This document shows positions 8,109 through 16,133 of a stretch of DNA of 16,133 nucleotides, one piece after another (within the stretch, counting starts at the first letter, position 1; each line of letters starts with the position of its first letter). A model generated the notes under the pieces. It worked only from the letters and a program-made list of their open reading frames with translations. It was not told where the DNA came from and did not search any database. Position numbers and translations under genes: made by a program. The stretch spans positions 1-16,133 of the forward strand of contig SLFV01000505.1 in the NCBI GenBank assembly GCA_007124075.1, written 5' to 3'. This DNA is from Roseimaritima sp. (GTDB taxonomy: Bacteria; Planctomycetota; Planctomycetia; Pirellulales; Pirellulaceae).

Positions 8109-8117
8109 AAGGAAGAG
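8109..8117 (+). promoter_or_regulatory. Ribosome binding site of the 484-residue lipoprotein
   Basis: AAGGAAGAG ends just before the ATG at 8120, with AAGGA spaced 6 bases from it. It is one of the few clear Shine-Dalgarno sequences in the window and fixes this start. Confidence 0.6.
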
Positions 8118-8119
8118 CC

Positions 8120-9574
8120 ATGACATTTGAAATCCTGATTCAGGATGACTCGCGAATTCGCGGTGGCGTGCGTGGTCCTGGCTGGTTGGCATCGTTAGTC
8201 CTGATCGGATGCTTGTTGCCGTTGATCGGTTGTGTGCAGAACGAAATGATCTACGAGGTCACGATCCGCCCGACCCCGTCTGGCTTTGAGCGTTCCTTGG
8301 TGGTGTGGCGGCAGGAAACCGTCACAAGATCCGACGAGCATGGCGGAAGCAAAGAAGTATCGTTGCGCACTGAGGAACAGGCTTTGCTGGAGGCTGTTTA
8401 CGGGACAGGTCGAATCGAAGGGTATCGCCATCATTTTCGTCGACAGTTTGGGCAACAAATTCCCAATGACATCGGCGGTGCGGGGATGCTGACGTGTTCG
8501 CAATCTTCGCTGGGACGATCCTACTATTACCAAGAAGGATTTCGTGGTCACTTTATCAGTCGCGACGAACGCCAAGCGTACCATGAGGCGATTGACCAGT
8601 TTTTTGACCACGTGACACAGTGGCTGCGATTTGAATGGAATCACAACGATACGGTTCAGCCCGCGGCACACACCGAGCAACTGGTGGATACAATCGATCA
8701 GACACTCCGCAACGATGCACATCGCTTGCTGAACTTGCTGCTTGTGCTGCGTGCATCCCAGTCGCTTCGATCTGTGGACGAACAAGATGTATCAGGCGAA
8801 CTTTTGCTGAGCCAATTCCTGTTAGAACGCGGCTATGTCGATGGAAAGCAACTGGTCCGCTTGATCGGTGGTGAACCGCAGGTCGGTGGAGACCACGCCT
8901 TGCGTGACGCCTTGGTCAGCTTTTTGGCTCGTAAAAGTGGAATCCCCGAACAAGCGGAGGTGTTGCGGCAACTGCGTCAGTGGCTGGAAGATAGCGCGCG
9001 TTTTAATGCTTACTTGGAACAGACACCCGAGTATCAGCAAATGCTGCAAGCGGCCAGCGATGCCGGTGCGGAACCGCCGGAAGTCGAGTTGGTGGCTTAC
9101 CAGCCGCTGATGGAACACCTGCTGCCACTGCTGTTTACACATTCCCCGAACTCGTTGACGATCCGATTGCAAACCGAACACGAACCTTTTGCGACCAACG
9201 GTCAGTGGGATCCCGCTTCGGGGGAAGTCGTTTGGGTCAAGCGGCTACCCGACCGCAATGCCGTCGGCACGTCTTTACTTCCCAAAATTGTGATGGCGCA
9301 ATGGTCGATCCCGAACCAAGCGTTTCAAACGCGGTTGTTCGGGGCGGTGGAGTTCAACGACAAACGCCTCGCCAACTACCACGTTTGGCTGGATCGTTTG
9401 GACGCGCCACGGCAAACACAATGGAACGCGACGTTAGATCAATTGGCGGAAGCCACCGAAGCGGAACGTCGGAGACAAGCCTTCGAAAAGCTGCAAGGAA
9501 TCGTCGCTTCGGCTGACGAAGTTGACGCCGAAGCAACGCAGTTCCTCGATTTGATTTCCAAGCAGCCACCTTAG
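8120..9574 (+). CDS. Uncharacterised lipoprotein
   Basis: A 484-residue protein that I do not recognise. The N-terminus has a hydrophobic stretch (residues 21-37) ending in a lipobox LIGC, with C38 the predicted lipidated residue, so the body should sit in the periplasm or on a membrane face. Start codon and Shine-Dalgarno are clear. Residues 40-90 look like a beta-rich segment (YEVTIRPTPSGFERSLVVW). Residues about 150-320 are mostly helical and rich in Leu, Gln and Glu (TEQLVDTIDQTLRNDAHRLL). Residues about 330-420 turn beta-like again (NSLTIRLQTEH, GEVVWVKRLP). The C-terminal 50 residues are charged and helical, perhaps coiled coil. There is no catalytic motif I can defend. It stands alone: 235 bases separate it from the sulfatase remnant and 217 bases from the PSD1 gene. 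Confidence 0.8.
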   Translation: MTFEILIQDDSRIRGGVRGPGWLASLVLIGCLLPLIGCVQNEMIYEVTIRPTPSGFERSLVVWRQETVTRSDEHGGSKEVSLRTEEQALLEAVYGTGRIEGYRHHFRRQFGQQIPNDIGGAGMLTCSQSSLGRSYYYQEGFRGHFISRDERQAYHEAIDQFFDHVTQWLRFEWNHNDTVQPAAHTEQLVDTIDQTLRNDAHRLLNLLLVLRASQSLRSVDEQDVSGELLLSQFLLERGYVDGKQLVRLIGGEPQVGGDHALRDALVSFLARKSGIPEQAEVLRQLRQWLEDSARFNAYLEQTPEYQQMLQAASDAGAEPPEVELVAYQPLMEHLLPLLFTHSPNSLTIRLQTEHEPFATNGQWDPASGEVVWVKRLPDRNAVGTSLLPKIVMAQWSIPNQAFQTRLFGAVEFNDKRLANYHVWLDRLDAPRQTQWNATLDQLAEATEAERRRQAFEKLQGIVASADEVDAEATQFLDLISKQPP

Positions 9575-9588
9575 CTCCGGCTTTGCAC

Positions 9589-9656
9589 TTCTCGACGGCA
9601 AGCGGCTACCATTATCTCAGTTGCCATCAAAATGGCTGCGTGTGGCTTGTCGAGAA
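9589..9656 (+). other. Nested stem-loop just after the lipoprotein stop codon
   Basis: TTCTCGA (9589-9595) pairs with TCGAGAA (9650-9656), CAAGC (9599-9603) with GCTTG (9645-9649), and an apical GCCAT (9623-9627) with ATGGC (9632-9636) around CAAA. It begins 14 bases after the stop codon, so it would lie in the 3' end of that transcript. A further TCGAGAA at 9669-9675, 19 bases from the previous one, could compete for pairing or be a protein site. There is no T run, so a terminator call is weak. Confidence 0.35.
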
Positions 9657-9791
9657 CCGTGTGGTTTATCGAGAAATGCAACCAAAAATTAGGCGGACTT
9701 ACAAGGCGCACGTTGCGTCCTTAGTCATAATGATGCTAGATCGTCCTGCCTTTGCGTCCTCCTCGAGCGAGCGAGATCCCTCCCGATACCC

Positions 9792-12700
9792 ATGAATGTT
9801 CGTTACCTGGTCGCCATCGCGACCGCCTGCAGCTTTGCCTTCCAAAGTCTCTTATTTGCCGAGGAACCGCCACGATTCAGTCGTGATATCTTGCCGCTAC
9901 TTTCCGATCGGTGCTTTGCCTGCCATGGGCCTGATGAACAGCATCGCCAGGCGGACTTGCGACTGGATTTGCGCCAGGACGCGGTGGCCCAGGCGATCCG
10001 TCCCGGCAAACCGGACGAGAGTGAATTTTTGCGTCGAGTTTTATCCACCGATCCCGATGAGGTGATGCCACCTCCTACGCATCACAAGCCCCTGACCGCT
10101 GACGAAATCACTAAATTGACGCAGTGGATCGAAGCGGGAGCCCCGTGGGGTCAACATTGGGCTTTTGAGCCACCGGTGAAAAACCTCGTCCCGCCCGGAA
10201 GGCATCCGGTCGACTTTTTCGTGCAGGCACGCTTGGACGCCGAGGGACGGACATTTTCCGAAAGTGCCCCCGAGCACACGTTGCTGCGCCGTGTGTCTTT
10301 CGACCTTACCGGATTACCGCCCACGGTGGAAGAACTGCACAGTGACCTAACCTACGAAGCCCATGCAGATCGCCTGCTGAGGTCGCCGCATTTTGGCGAG
10401 CGGATGGCGATGTGGTGGTTGGACCTGGCCCGTTATTCCGACACCGATGGTTTTCAGGCTGATGCCAACCGTGAAAATTGGCCGTGGCGCGACTGGGTGA
10501 TCGATGCCTTTAATGCGAACATGCCGTTTGATCAATTTACGCAGTTGCAGTTTGCTGGCGATTTGATGCCCCAGGCGACCGCGGAACAGATTTTAGCCAC
10601 CTGCTTTCATCGCAACCACATGACCAATGGCGAAGGTGGTCGGGACCCTGAAGAGTCCCGCGTCGATTATGTTCTGGATCGCGTCAATACGATGGGAACC
10701 GCGTTTTTAGGCCTGACCCTGAGTTGTTGCCAATGCCATTCGCACAAGTTTGATCCGATCACGCAGGCGGAGTATTACGGGCTAGCGGCGTTCTTCAATA
10801 GTATCGACGAGGATGGCAAAGCGGGAAAAGCCGCCAAGCCCTATCTGAATTATCAGTCAATGTACGTCGACCGGGCGGTTGAAGAGGCGCAGCAGCTTGT
10901 CGATCAACGCCGACCGATTGAAGCGTCCGCTCGCGCTGCGGCGCAAGGGCCGTTTAACCGGTGGCTGGAAGCACGCGGCAGCGAAATCACCTCGCCCTAT
11001 TCTTCTTGGCAGACGCTTTACGGCACGCTGGAATCGAGCGAAGGAACGGTACTGACCCAACAATCCGATGGAACGGTCCAGGCCAGCGGGCCGCATCCCA
11101 ATCAAGACGATTATCGATTGCTGGCACCCATTGCACTGCCGCGAGTGACCGGCGTCCGCTTGGAAGTGCTGCCGCATCCTGCGCACACCAACGGCGCCTT
11201 TGGCCGCGGCAAGTCGGGCCAGTTCCTGCTGACCGATGTGAAGATCCAAGTGACACGCCAGGGAAGCAGCCAGGTGCGCGACGTCGCGCTGCATGACGCT
11301 TTTGCCGACTATGTGCCCGATTCGAAGAAGGAGAAACTGGGTGCCTACGGCGATATCAAGGGAGTGCTGGACGATGATCCGCGCAACGGTTGGACCACGC
11401 AGGGGGCACCCCGCGTTGAACCTCATGTCGCGGTGATTGCGCTTGCCGAACCGCTGGAACTTGCAGACGACGAGCGTTTGCTGATTGAACTGCAGCACCG
11501 GTCAACCAAGGGTGACGCTAACCTTGGTCGTTTTCGTTTGTCAGTGACCGACCAGCGTGGGCCCGCCATCACGGGCGTCGGGCCGACTCCGCTGGAACAG
11601 TTTGCCGAAGCGGAAGCCGTCGATCGGGAGTTGCGATCGAAATTGTTTGCTCAATTCCTGGCGGACTACGACGTCTATCAGGCCGCCAGGCAAGACTTGG
11701 ACCGTGCTGAGGCTCAGTTGAAAGAGGCCCGATCGGCGGAGCAAGTGAATGTCATGGTGTTGGCGGAAAAGCCTGTGCCTCGAGAAACCTTTGTGTTGCA
11801 GCGCGGCGTGTGGGATGACCATGGCCAGGCGGTCCAGCGGGGCGGCTTGGCAGCAATCGCTCCGCTGGAAGGCGACCAACTGACACGCCTAGATTTAGCC
11901 CGCTGGCTGACTTCGGACGAAAATCCCTTGACCGCGCGGGTCCTGGTCAATCATCTGTGGCAACTCTGCTTCGGGGCCGGTTTGGTACGAACGGTCGATG
12001 ACTTTGGGCTGCAGGGCGAACAACCGACGCATCCCGAATTGCTTGATTGGCTGGCCGTAGAGTGCATGGAAAGTGGCTGGGATGTCAAACACCTACTGAA
12101 GCTGATCGTCACCAGCAGAACGTATCAGCAAAGCTCGCGGGTTGATGAGGGGCTCTTGGCAACTGACCCAGAAAATCGGCTGTTGGCTCGCGGGGCCCGC
12201 TTTCGACTGCCAGCGTGGATGCTACGTGACGCCGCGCTGCGCGCCTCCGGACTGTTCAATCCTGCCCTGGGCGGACCTCCCGTCCGGCCTTATCAACCCA
12301 GCGGTGTTTGGAAGGAAAACTTCATGGGGCGATTCAAGTACATCCCCAGCGACGGCGCGGCGCAGTATCGGCGCACCCTGTACGCTTTTTGGCGACGCAG
12401 TGTTGCACCGACGTTTCTGTTCGATTCGGCACAGCGTCGGTCCTGCGAAGTCCGCGTCTTGCGGACAAACACCCCCCTGCAGGCGCTGACGATCTTGAAT
12501 GACGAAAACTACCTGGAGGCCGCGCGGGCTTTGGCAAAAGATACGATGAATAAACCCCAGCCGCTGCAAGAAATGAGTCTCCGCGTTTTGTCGCGTGTTG
12601 CTGACGCCGAAGAACTGGCAGTAATGAATCGCGTGCTGGACCTTGCCCTAACGCACTACGACGAACAGCCGCAGGACGCAATCAATTTTCTGACGCGCGG

Positions 12701-12803
12701 CCAGACGGACGTCGCAGGCGCGGAGGCTCCGACGAAATTTGCGGCGTACACCGTCGTTGCAAGTATGTTGTTGAATCTTGATGAGGCGTTGACCCATGAA
12801 TGA
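9792..12803 (+). CDS. PSD1-type secreted protein: PSCyt1 cytochrome domain, DUF1549 and DUF1553
   Basis: A 1003-residue exported protein with a signal peptide (about 1-23, cut near FAEE). The PSCyt1 haem-binding region holds CFACH (41-45) and MPPP (92-95; M92 a candidate axial ligand). DUF1549 follows at about 135-345 ([51 protein letters not shown]), with a second CxxCH, C312-H316, in [11 protein letters not shown]. Residues about 380-620 resemble a beta-sandwich carbohydrate-binding-like insert. DUF1553 covers about 695-975 ([34 protein letters not shown]). The reaction is not known for this family; electron transfer or glycan breakdown has been proposed from domain content. Its last codons overlap the following DUF1501 gene by eight bases, the usual planctomycete pairing. 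No Shine-Dalgarno precedes the ATG; a second ATG four bases on is out of frame. Confidence 0.93.
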   Translation: MNVRYLVAIATACSFAFQSLLFAEEPPRFSRDILPLLSDRCFACHGPDEQHRQADLRLDLRQDAVAQAIRPGKPDESEFLRRVLSTDPDEVMPPPTHHKPLTADEITKLTQWIEAGAPWGQHWAFEPPVKNLVPPGRHPVDFFVQARLDAEGRTFSESAPEHTLLRRVSFDLTGLPPTVEELHSDLTYEAHADRLLRSPHFGERMAMWWLDLARYSDTDGFQADANRENWPWRDWVIDAFNANMPFDQFTQLQFAGDLMPQATAEQILATCFHRNHMTNGEGGRDPEESRVDYVLDRVNTMGTAFLGLTLSCCQCHSHKFDPITQAEYYGLAAFFNSIDEDGKAGKAAKPYLNYQSMYVDRAVEEAQQLVDQRRPIEASARAAAQGPFNRWLEARGSEITSPYSSWQTLYGTLESSEGTVLTQQSDGTVQASGPHPNQDDYRLLAPIALPRVTGVRLEVLPHPAHTNGAFGRGKSGQFLLTDVKIQVTRQGSSQVRDVALHDAFADYVPDSKKEKLGAYGDIKGVLDDDPRNGWTTQGAPRVEPHVAVIALAEPLELADDERLLIELQHRSTKGDANLGRFRLSVTDQRGPAITGVGPTPLEQFAEAEAVDRELRSKLFAQFLADYDVYQAARQDLDRAEAQLKEARSAEQVNVMVLAEKPVPRETFVLQRGVWDDHGQAVQRGGLAAIAPLEGDQLTRLDLARWLTSDENPLTARVLVNHLWQLCFGAGLVRTVDDFGLQGEQPTHPELLDWLAVECMESGWDVKHLLKLIVTSRTYQQSSRVDEGLLATDPENRLLARGARFRLPAWMLRDAALRASGLFNPALGGPPVRPYQPSGVWKENFMGRFKYIPSDGAAQYRRTLYAFWRRSVAPTFLFDSAQRRSCEVRVLRTNTPLQALTILNDENYLEAARALAKDTMNKPQPLQEMSLRVLSRVADAEELAVMNRVLDLALTHYDEQPQDAINFLTRGQTDVAGAEAPTKFAAYTVVASMLLNLDEALTHE

Positions 12804-14280
12804 GTTGGTGCAGGAAACACGACGCTACTTTCTGGGACGTTGTACCGGCCTGTCGCTGGGGGCGATTGCGCTAGCCGAGTTGACGGGAAACATGTTCACG
12901 GGAAATCCCCTGCTAGGAGGTAACGCCAGCGCGGGGGTCGATGGTGCAGGCGAACCTGGTTTTCAAGGGATACCGTCGCTGCCGCATTTTTTGCCCCAAG
13001 CCAAGCGGGTGATTTTCCTGACACAGTCGGGGGGACCATCGCAAATCGAGCTGTTTGATGAGAAGCCCGATCTGATCAAATGGGCCGGTCTTGAGCTGCC
13101 CGAATCGGTCCGTCAAGGGCAGCGGCTGACGACGATGACCGCCAATCAAAAGCAGCTTATTATGCCAACGCGGGTCAAATTCGCGCGCTGTGGCCAAAGC
13201 GGTGCGACCATTGGTCAGTGGCTTCCCTACTTGCGCGATGTTGCGGACGATCTGTGTTTCATTAAATCCATGCACACCGATCAAATCAATCACGCACCCG
13301 CGATGACTCAGTTTTTAACCGGCAATCAGCTTCCTGGTCGTCCCAGTATGGGGGCCTGGGTCAGCTATGGCCTTGGAAGTGAGAACCAGGATTTACCCGA
13401 ACATGTCGTGATGATTTCCAAAATGCAGCGGCCCAGCGACCAGCCGCTGTACGATCATTACTGGGGAAGCGGTTTTCTGCCGTCGCGATACCAGGGTGTC
13501 AAACTGCGAAGCGCACAGGATCCGGTGCTGTATCTACGCGACCCCGACGGGCTGCCACGTCAGTTGCGACGTCAAATGCTCGATGGGCTGGCTGATCTGA
13601 ACCAGCGTCGCGGCGAGGAAACGGGCGACCCGGAGATTACCACGCGGATTCGACAGTACGAGATGGCTTACCGAATGCAAACCAGTATCCCCGAGCTGAC
13701 CGATCTTCGTGACGAGCCCGAGGAGGTGTTTGAACTGTACGGCGCTGAATCGCGACGGCCTGGTACTTACGCCGCCAATTGCATCTTGGCACGCCGTTTG
13801 GCCGAACGCGGGGTACGCTTTATTCAATTGTTCCATCCCGATTGGGACCATCACAGCCGGCTCACCTCGTGGTGTACGGCCCGCTGCCGCGATACCGATC
13901 AACCGACCGCGGCGCTAATCAAGGACTTGAAACGCCGCGGGATGCTGGATGACACCCTGGTCATCTGGGGCGGCGAATTCGGACGTGGCGTGGCCGGTCA
14001 GGGACAGTGGGACAGCCCCGAGGCGGGACGCGACCACCATCCACGTTGTTTCACGATGTGGTTGGCCGGCGGTGGGGTACGCCCCGGGATGACCTGGGGC
14101 GCAACCGACGACTTTAGCTACAACGTCGCCGAAAATCCAGTCCATGTGCGCGATCTCCATGCGACAGTGTTGCATTTGCTGGGGATCGATCATCAGCGCT
14201 TGACCTATCGTTTTCAAGGCCTCGATTTCCGCTTGACCGGTGTCGAGCCTGCGTCGGTTGTCCAGTCGATTCTAAAATGA
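12796..14280 (+). CDS. DUF1501 family protein with twin-arginine signal
   Basis: A 494-residue protein of the alkaline phosphatase/sulfatase-like superfamily. The N-terminus has RRYFLGR (residues 9-15) followed by a hydrophobic stretch, a probable Tat signal, so it should be exported folded. Family blocks appear in order: VIFLTQSGGPSQIELFD (72-88), MHTDQINHAPAMTQFLTG (159-176), RPSMGAWVSYGLG (182-194), HPDWDHH (347-353), LVIWGGEFGR (388-397), GRDHHP (411-416) and DLHATVLHLLGIDH (453-466). The His/Asp-rich blocks are the likely metal or active site, but the substrate is unproven. GAGG at 12783-12786 serves the ATG. The start lies inside the end of the PSD1 gene, so the two are translationally coupled. 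It is a paralogue of the fragment at the left edge, and its length is normal for the family. Confidence 0.94.
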   Translation: MNELVQETRRYFLGRCTGLSLGAIALAELTGNMFTGNPLLGGNASAGVDGAGEPGFQGIPSLPHFLPQAKRVIFLTQSGGPSQIELFDEKPDLIKWAGLELPESVRQGQRLTTMTANQKQLIMPTRVKFARCGQSGATIGQWLPYLRDVADDLCFIKSMHTDQINHAPAMTQFLTGNQLPGRPSMGAWVSYGLGSENQDLPEHVVMISKMQRPSDQPLYDHYWGSGFLPSRYQGVKLRSAQDPVLYLRDPDGLPRQLRRQMLDGLADLNQRRGEETGDPEITTRIRQYEMAYRMQTSIPELTDLRDEPEEVFELYGAESRRPGTYAANCILARRLAERGVRFIQLFHPDWDHHSRLTSWCTARCRDTDQPTAALIKDLKRRGMLDDTLVIWGGEFGRGVAGQGQWDSPEAGRDHHPRCFTMWLAGGGVRPGMTWGATDDFSYNVAENPVHVRDLHATVLHLLGIDHQRLTYRFQGLDFRLTGVEPASVVQSILK

Positions 14281-14355
14281 AAACGAAGCAATGGTCCCCC
14301 GGTCGTTGCGGGACTTGGAAGGGCGGGCCTGAATTTTTTGACTCCGTCTGACCCT

Positions 14356-15198
14356 TTAGCCCGACGCGATGTTCAGCCCGACGGCATGCTCGACCCGGTG
14401 ATACAGTTCACTGACATCATCAAACTGGATTCCAAAAAATTCCTCCAGGATTTGTTCAAGCCGTTTCGCATCCTTGACGGTTTCTTGATGCAGGACCGTG
14501 GCGCCCCGACGATGAACAAACTCACGATTCATCAGCCGGCATCTTGATCCGTCTGAATTTAAAATGGCGACAATCAAGTTTCGTCGAAATTTCGATTCGG
14601 GATGCGTGCTGGCCCACCAATTTCCCATCTCCTGATCGATTCTCGGCATCGACTCCCCGGTAAATTCGTAGACGTCAACCCAATGACCTGAGTGTTGAAC
14701 CTGTTGCATGTACGTCGGGATCAGACGATCTGCTACGGGAACCAGTCGCCGTAATTCGCCTCCCACGGTTTGAACGGTTCCGGAAAGGTCCAGCCGCATC
14801 AGCCCCTCGGGGGTCGAACCTCCCAGACCACAATCAACCAGCCAAGGTTGTTCGTCAAGCTTCACCACCAGAAACAAATGCGTCCGGGGAGGGGTTTCAT
14901 TCGGCGTCGTACTGTACCACACGCGCGCGGAGAGCAGAGCAACAGAAAATCCCACCTGCTGCAGCACTCCGGCAAGCAATGCATTTTGCTCGAAACAGTA
15001 CCCGCCACGTCGATTGTGGACAAGCTTGCTTTCAATCTGCTGGGGTTCTAAGGAAATGGGTCGGCCGCAAAACGCATCCAGATTCTCGAAAGGGATCGCG
15101 CAAGCGTGAGCGAAGGCGATTCGCTGCAGACATACTCGACTGACATCTAAATTCAGCGCTGATCCGATGCGTCGAAGATACGATGAAAAGTCAAACAT
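14356..15198 (-). CDS. nat: Arylamine N-acetyltransferase
   Basis: A 280-residue protein of usual family length. It transfers acetyl from acetyl-CoA to arylamines, arylhydrazines and related substrates in the cytoplasm. The Cys-His-Asp triad is in place: C68 in RRGGYCFEQN, H107 in PPRTHLFLVV and D122 in WLVDCGLGG, almost exactly the spacing of characterised bacterial enzymes. Other family blocks are IPFENLDAF (35-43) and NWWASTHPESKFRRN in the second half. The ATG at 15198 is preferred; an in-frame TTG four codons earlier is possible, and neither has a clear Shine-Dalgarno. It converges on the DUF1501 gene with a 75-base gap and stands alone, so the natural substrate cannot be inferred from neighbours. 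Confidence 0.93.
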   Translation of the reverse strand: MFDFSSYLRRIGSALNLDVSRVCLQRIAFAHACAIPFENLDAFCGRPISLEPQQIESKLVHNRRGGYCFEQNALLAGVLQQVGFSVALLSARVWYSTTPNETPPRTHLFLVVKLDEQPWLVDCGLGGSTPEGLMRLDLSGTVQTVGGELRRLVPVADRLIPTYMQQVQHSGHWVDVYEFTGESMPRIDQEMGNWWASTHPESKFRRNLIVAILNSDGSRCRLMNREFVHRRGATVLHQETVKDAKRLEQILEEFFGIQFDDVSELYHRVEHAVGLNIASG

Positions 15199-15274
15199 GA
15201 AATCTGTCAATTTTCGAAGTGACCAGCCATGTCGCTCAATCCAGATGGTGATTTCTGCACAGATCGAAAGAAAT

Positions 15275-15475
15275 GTTTTCAGTGATCGGGGGAAATTGGC
15301 AAGTGTCGGCGAGGATGGAAGGGCGCGGATGTGGACCCACCAAGGGCGTCTGCTCGCGGAGCTACGGACGAATATCTCCCAGATCCTCCGCTAAAAGGCA
15401 TCGCTTTCAATCAAGACGGCACCCGCTTGGTCGCCACCGGAAGCCAGAGCCCCTGCGTGAATCTGTCGACGCGTG
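15275..15475 (+). pseudogene. WD40 repeat protein remnant, frameshifted
   Basis: Two consecutive WD40 blades can be read in different frames. The first (15275 to about 15367) reads VFSDRGKLASVGEDGRARMW and continues THQGRLLAEL. The second (15391-15475) reads LKGIAFNQDGTRLVATGS and continues QSPCVNLSTR. The first frame stops at TAA 15392-15394 exactly where the second begins, so a frameshift or small deletion lies around 15365-15391. The second blade lacks its Trp. No start or full propeller is present; a WD40 protein normally has seven blades. It lies between two minus-strand genes, probably left by rearrangement. Confidence 0.65.
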
Positions 15476-15516
15476 TTATTGATAATTTACCCCAGCAGGG
15501 ATACCGTATCCGACAC

Positions 15517-16133
15517 TTAACTGGCCGCGGGTTCGTTGACCAAGTGAAGGTCCAGTTGATCGCTGATCGTCCGCAGTCGCTCCACGTCACCACCACCAAC
15601 TTCGGCCGCAACCCAGCCGGTGAAATGGATGTCCAGTAGGGCTTGTCGCACCGCAGGCCAGTCGATGTCTCCCTCTCCGATATCGGTGAATTTATCCTTG
15701 GCTCGGGAAAACCCTTTCGCGTCCAGCTTTACGACTCGTTGATCCAGTTGTCGAATCCATGCGGCCATGTCTCCGTATTTCCAGTGATTTCCAATGTCGA
15801 ACTGCATCCCGACCCATGGGGAATCGAATTCGTCGACAAATTGCACGAACAGGTCCGCCGTCTGGTTCGAATCCCCGTCGTGATCGTACAGAAATTTATT
15901 CCAGACATTTTCAATTGCGATTTTCACGTTGTACTTTTCCGCAACCTCAACCGCTTGCCGAATGTTGTTGACGGCGCGTTGGTAACACTCCTCAAAGGTA
16001 CCGTCTCCCCCAACGCCTGGGACCAGCAGGATGGTATCACCGCCAAGTTCCGCAGTTTCCTTGATGCCATTGATCAGGCTCCTTAACGCTTGGCTGCGAA
16101 CACTAGGGTCGGCATGGGTGTGTGTGATTTTCC
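15517..16133 (-). CDS. Sugar phosphate isomerase/epimerase-like TIM-barrel protein, C-terminal part
   Basis: The frame is open to the right window edge and ends at TAA (15517-15519), giving the last 204 residues. The sequence is typical of the xylose isomerase-like TIM barrel (AP_endonuc_2) family: LGGDTILLVPGVGGDGTF, then VEVAEKYNVKIAIENVW, QFDIGNHWKYGD, VVKLDAKGFSRAKDKF, IGEGDIDW and WVAAEVGGGD. Likely metal ligands in this fragment are E74 (IENVW), D112 and H116 (FDIGNH), and E177 (AAEV). The histidine usually found in the strand before the KxxG loop is not obvious (RVVKLDAKG). Such proteins isomerise or epimerise free or phosphorylated sugars; the substrate is not predictable. An internal GTG at 15927 is not the real start, because the conserved barrel continues upstream of it. 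Confidence 0.9.
   Translation of the reverse strand, partial: KITHTHADPSVRSQALRSLINGIKETAELGGDTILLVPGVGGDGTFEECYQRAVNNIRQAVEVAEKYNVKIAIENVWNKFLYDHDGDSNQTADLFVQFVDEFDSPWVGMQFDIGNHWKYGDMAAWIRQLDQRVVKLDAKGFSRAKDKFTDIGEGDIDWPAVRQALLDIHFTGWVAAEVGGGDVERLRTISDQLDLHLVNEPAAS

Noticed and set aside
9583..9795. 70-residue plus-strand frame before the PSD1 gene
   Set aside because: It covers the nested stem-loop, has no ribosome site or recognisable sequence, and ends in the PSD1 start.
10857..11498. 213-residue minus-strand frame
   Set aside because: Entirely opposite the middle of the PSD1 gene; no independent support.
14294..14339. GTCCC/GGGAC stem followed by a T6 run as a terminator of the DUF1501 gene
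   Set aside because: The stem is only 5 bp with an 11-base loop, and the T run lies about 20 bases away, so it does not fit an intrinsic terminator.

Overview
The window looks like chromosomal DNA from a planctomycete of the Rhodopirellula/Pirellulaceae type. The case rests on gene families: a DUF1501 protein next to a cytochrome-like PSD1 protein (PSCyt1-DUF1549-DUF1553), a further DUF1501 C-terminus at the left edge, a sulfatase remnant, a WD40 remnant, a secreted SMP-30 fusion and a large lipoprotein of no recognised family. Shine-Dalgarno sequences are sparse, which also fits. This is inference from protein families and cannot give a species.

Layout, left to right. (1) 1-2623, plus strand: the last 110 codons of a DUF1501 protein, then a secreted three-part protein (isochorismatase-like hydrolase, jelly-roll-like linker, SMP-30/gluconolactonase propeller). 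(2) 2624-2816: a short convergent gap with a nested inverted repeat. (3) 2817-6877, minus strand: a two-gene operon with an ATGA start-stop overlap. The first gene encodes an orphan NMT1/SsuA-type solute-binding lipoprotein. The second encodes a membrane HAMP-PAS-PAS-GGDEF-EAL protein whose cyclase motif is intact and whose EAL site is eroded. (4) 6878-8119: about 1.2 kb without an intact gene, holding two adjoining palindromic elements and the C-terminal end of a dead sulfatase gene. (5) 8120-9574, plus: the unrecognised lipoprotein. (6) 9792-14280, plus: PSD1 and DUF1501 genes overlapping by 8 bases. (7) 14356-15198, minus: arylamine N-acetyltransferase with its Cys-His-Asp triad. (8) 15275-15475: a frameshifted WD40 fragment. 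(9) 15517-16133, minus: the C-terminal part of a sugar phosphate isomerase/epimerase-like protein, cut by the window edge.

How genes may work together. The best candidate for a distinctive system is the binding-protein/cyclase pair. A periplasmic ligand-binding lipoprotein translationally coupled to a membrane c-di-GMP enzyme, with no ABC permease or ATPase in view, recalls NspS-MbaA of Vibrio cholerae, where a binding protein signals rather than transports. The PSD1-DUF1501 pair is a standard planctomycete unit of unproven biochemical role. The second DUF1501 C-terminus suggests another such unit just to the left. The two gene remnants and the palindromes indicate rearrangement in the gaps. 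I saw no CRISPR array, tRNA, rRNA, intact insertion sequence or phage gene.
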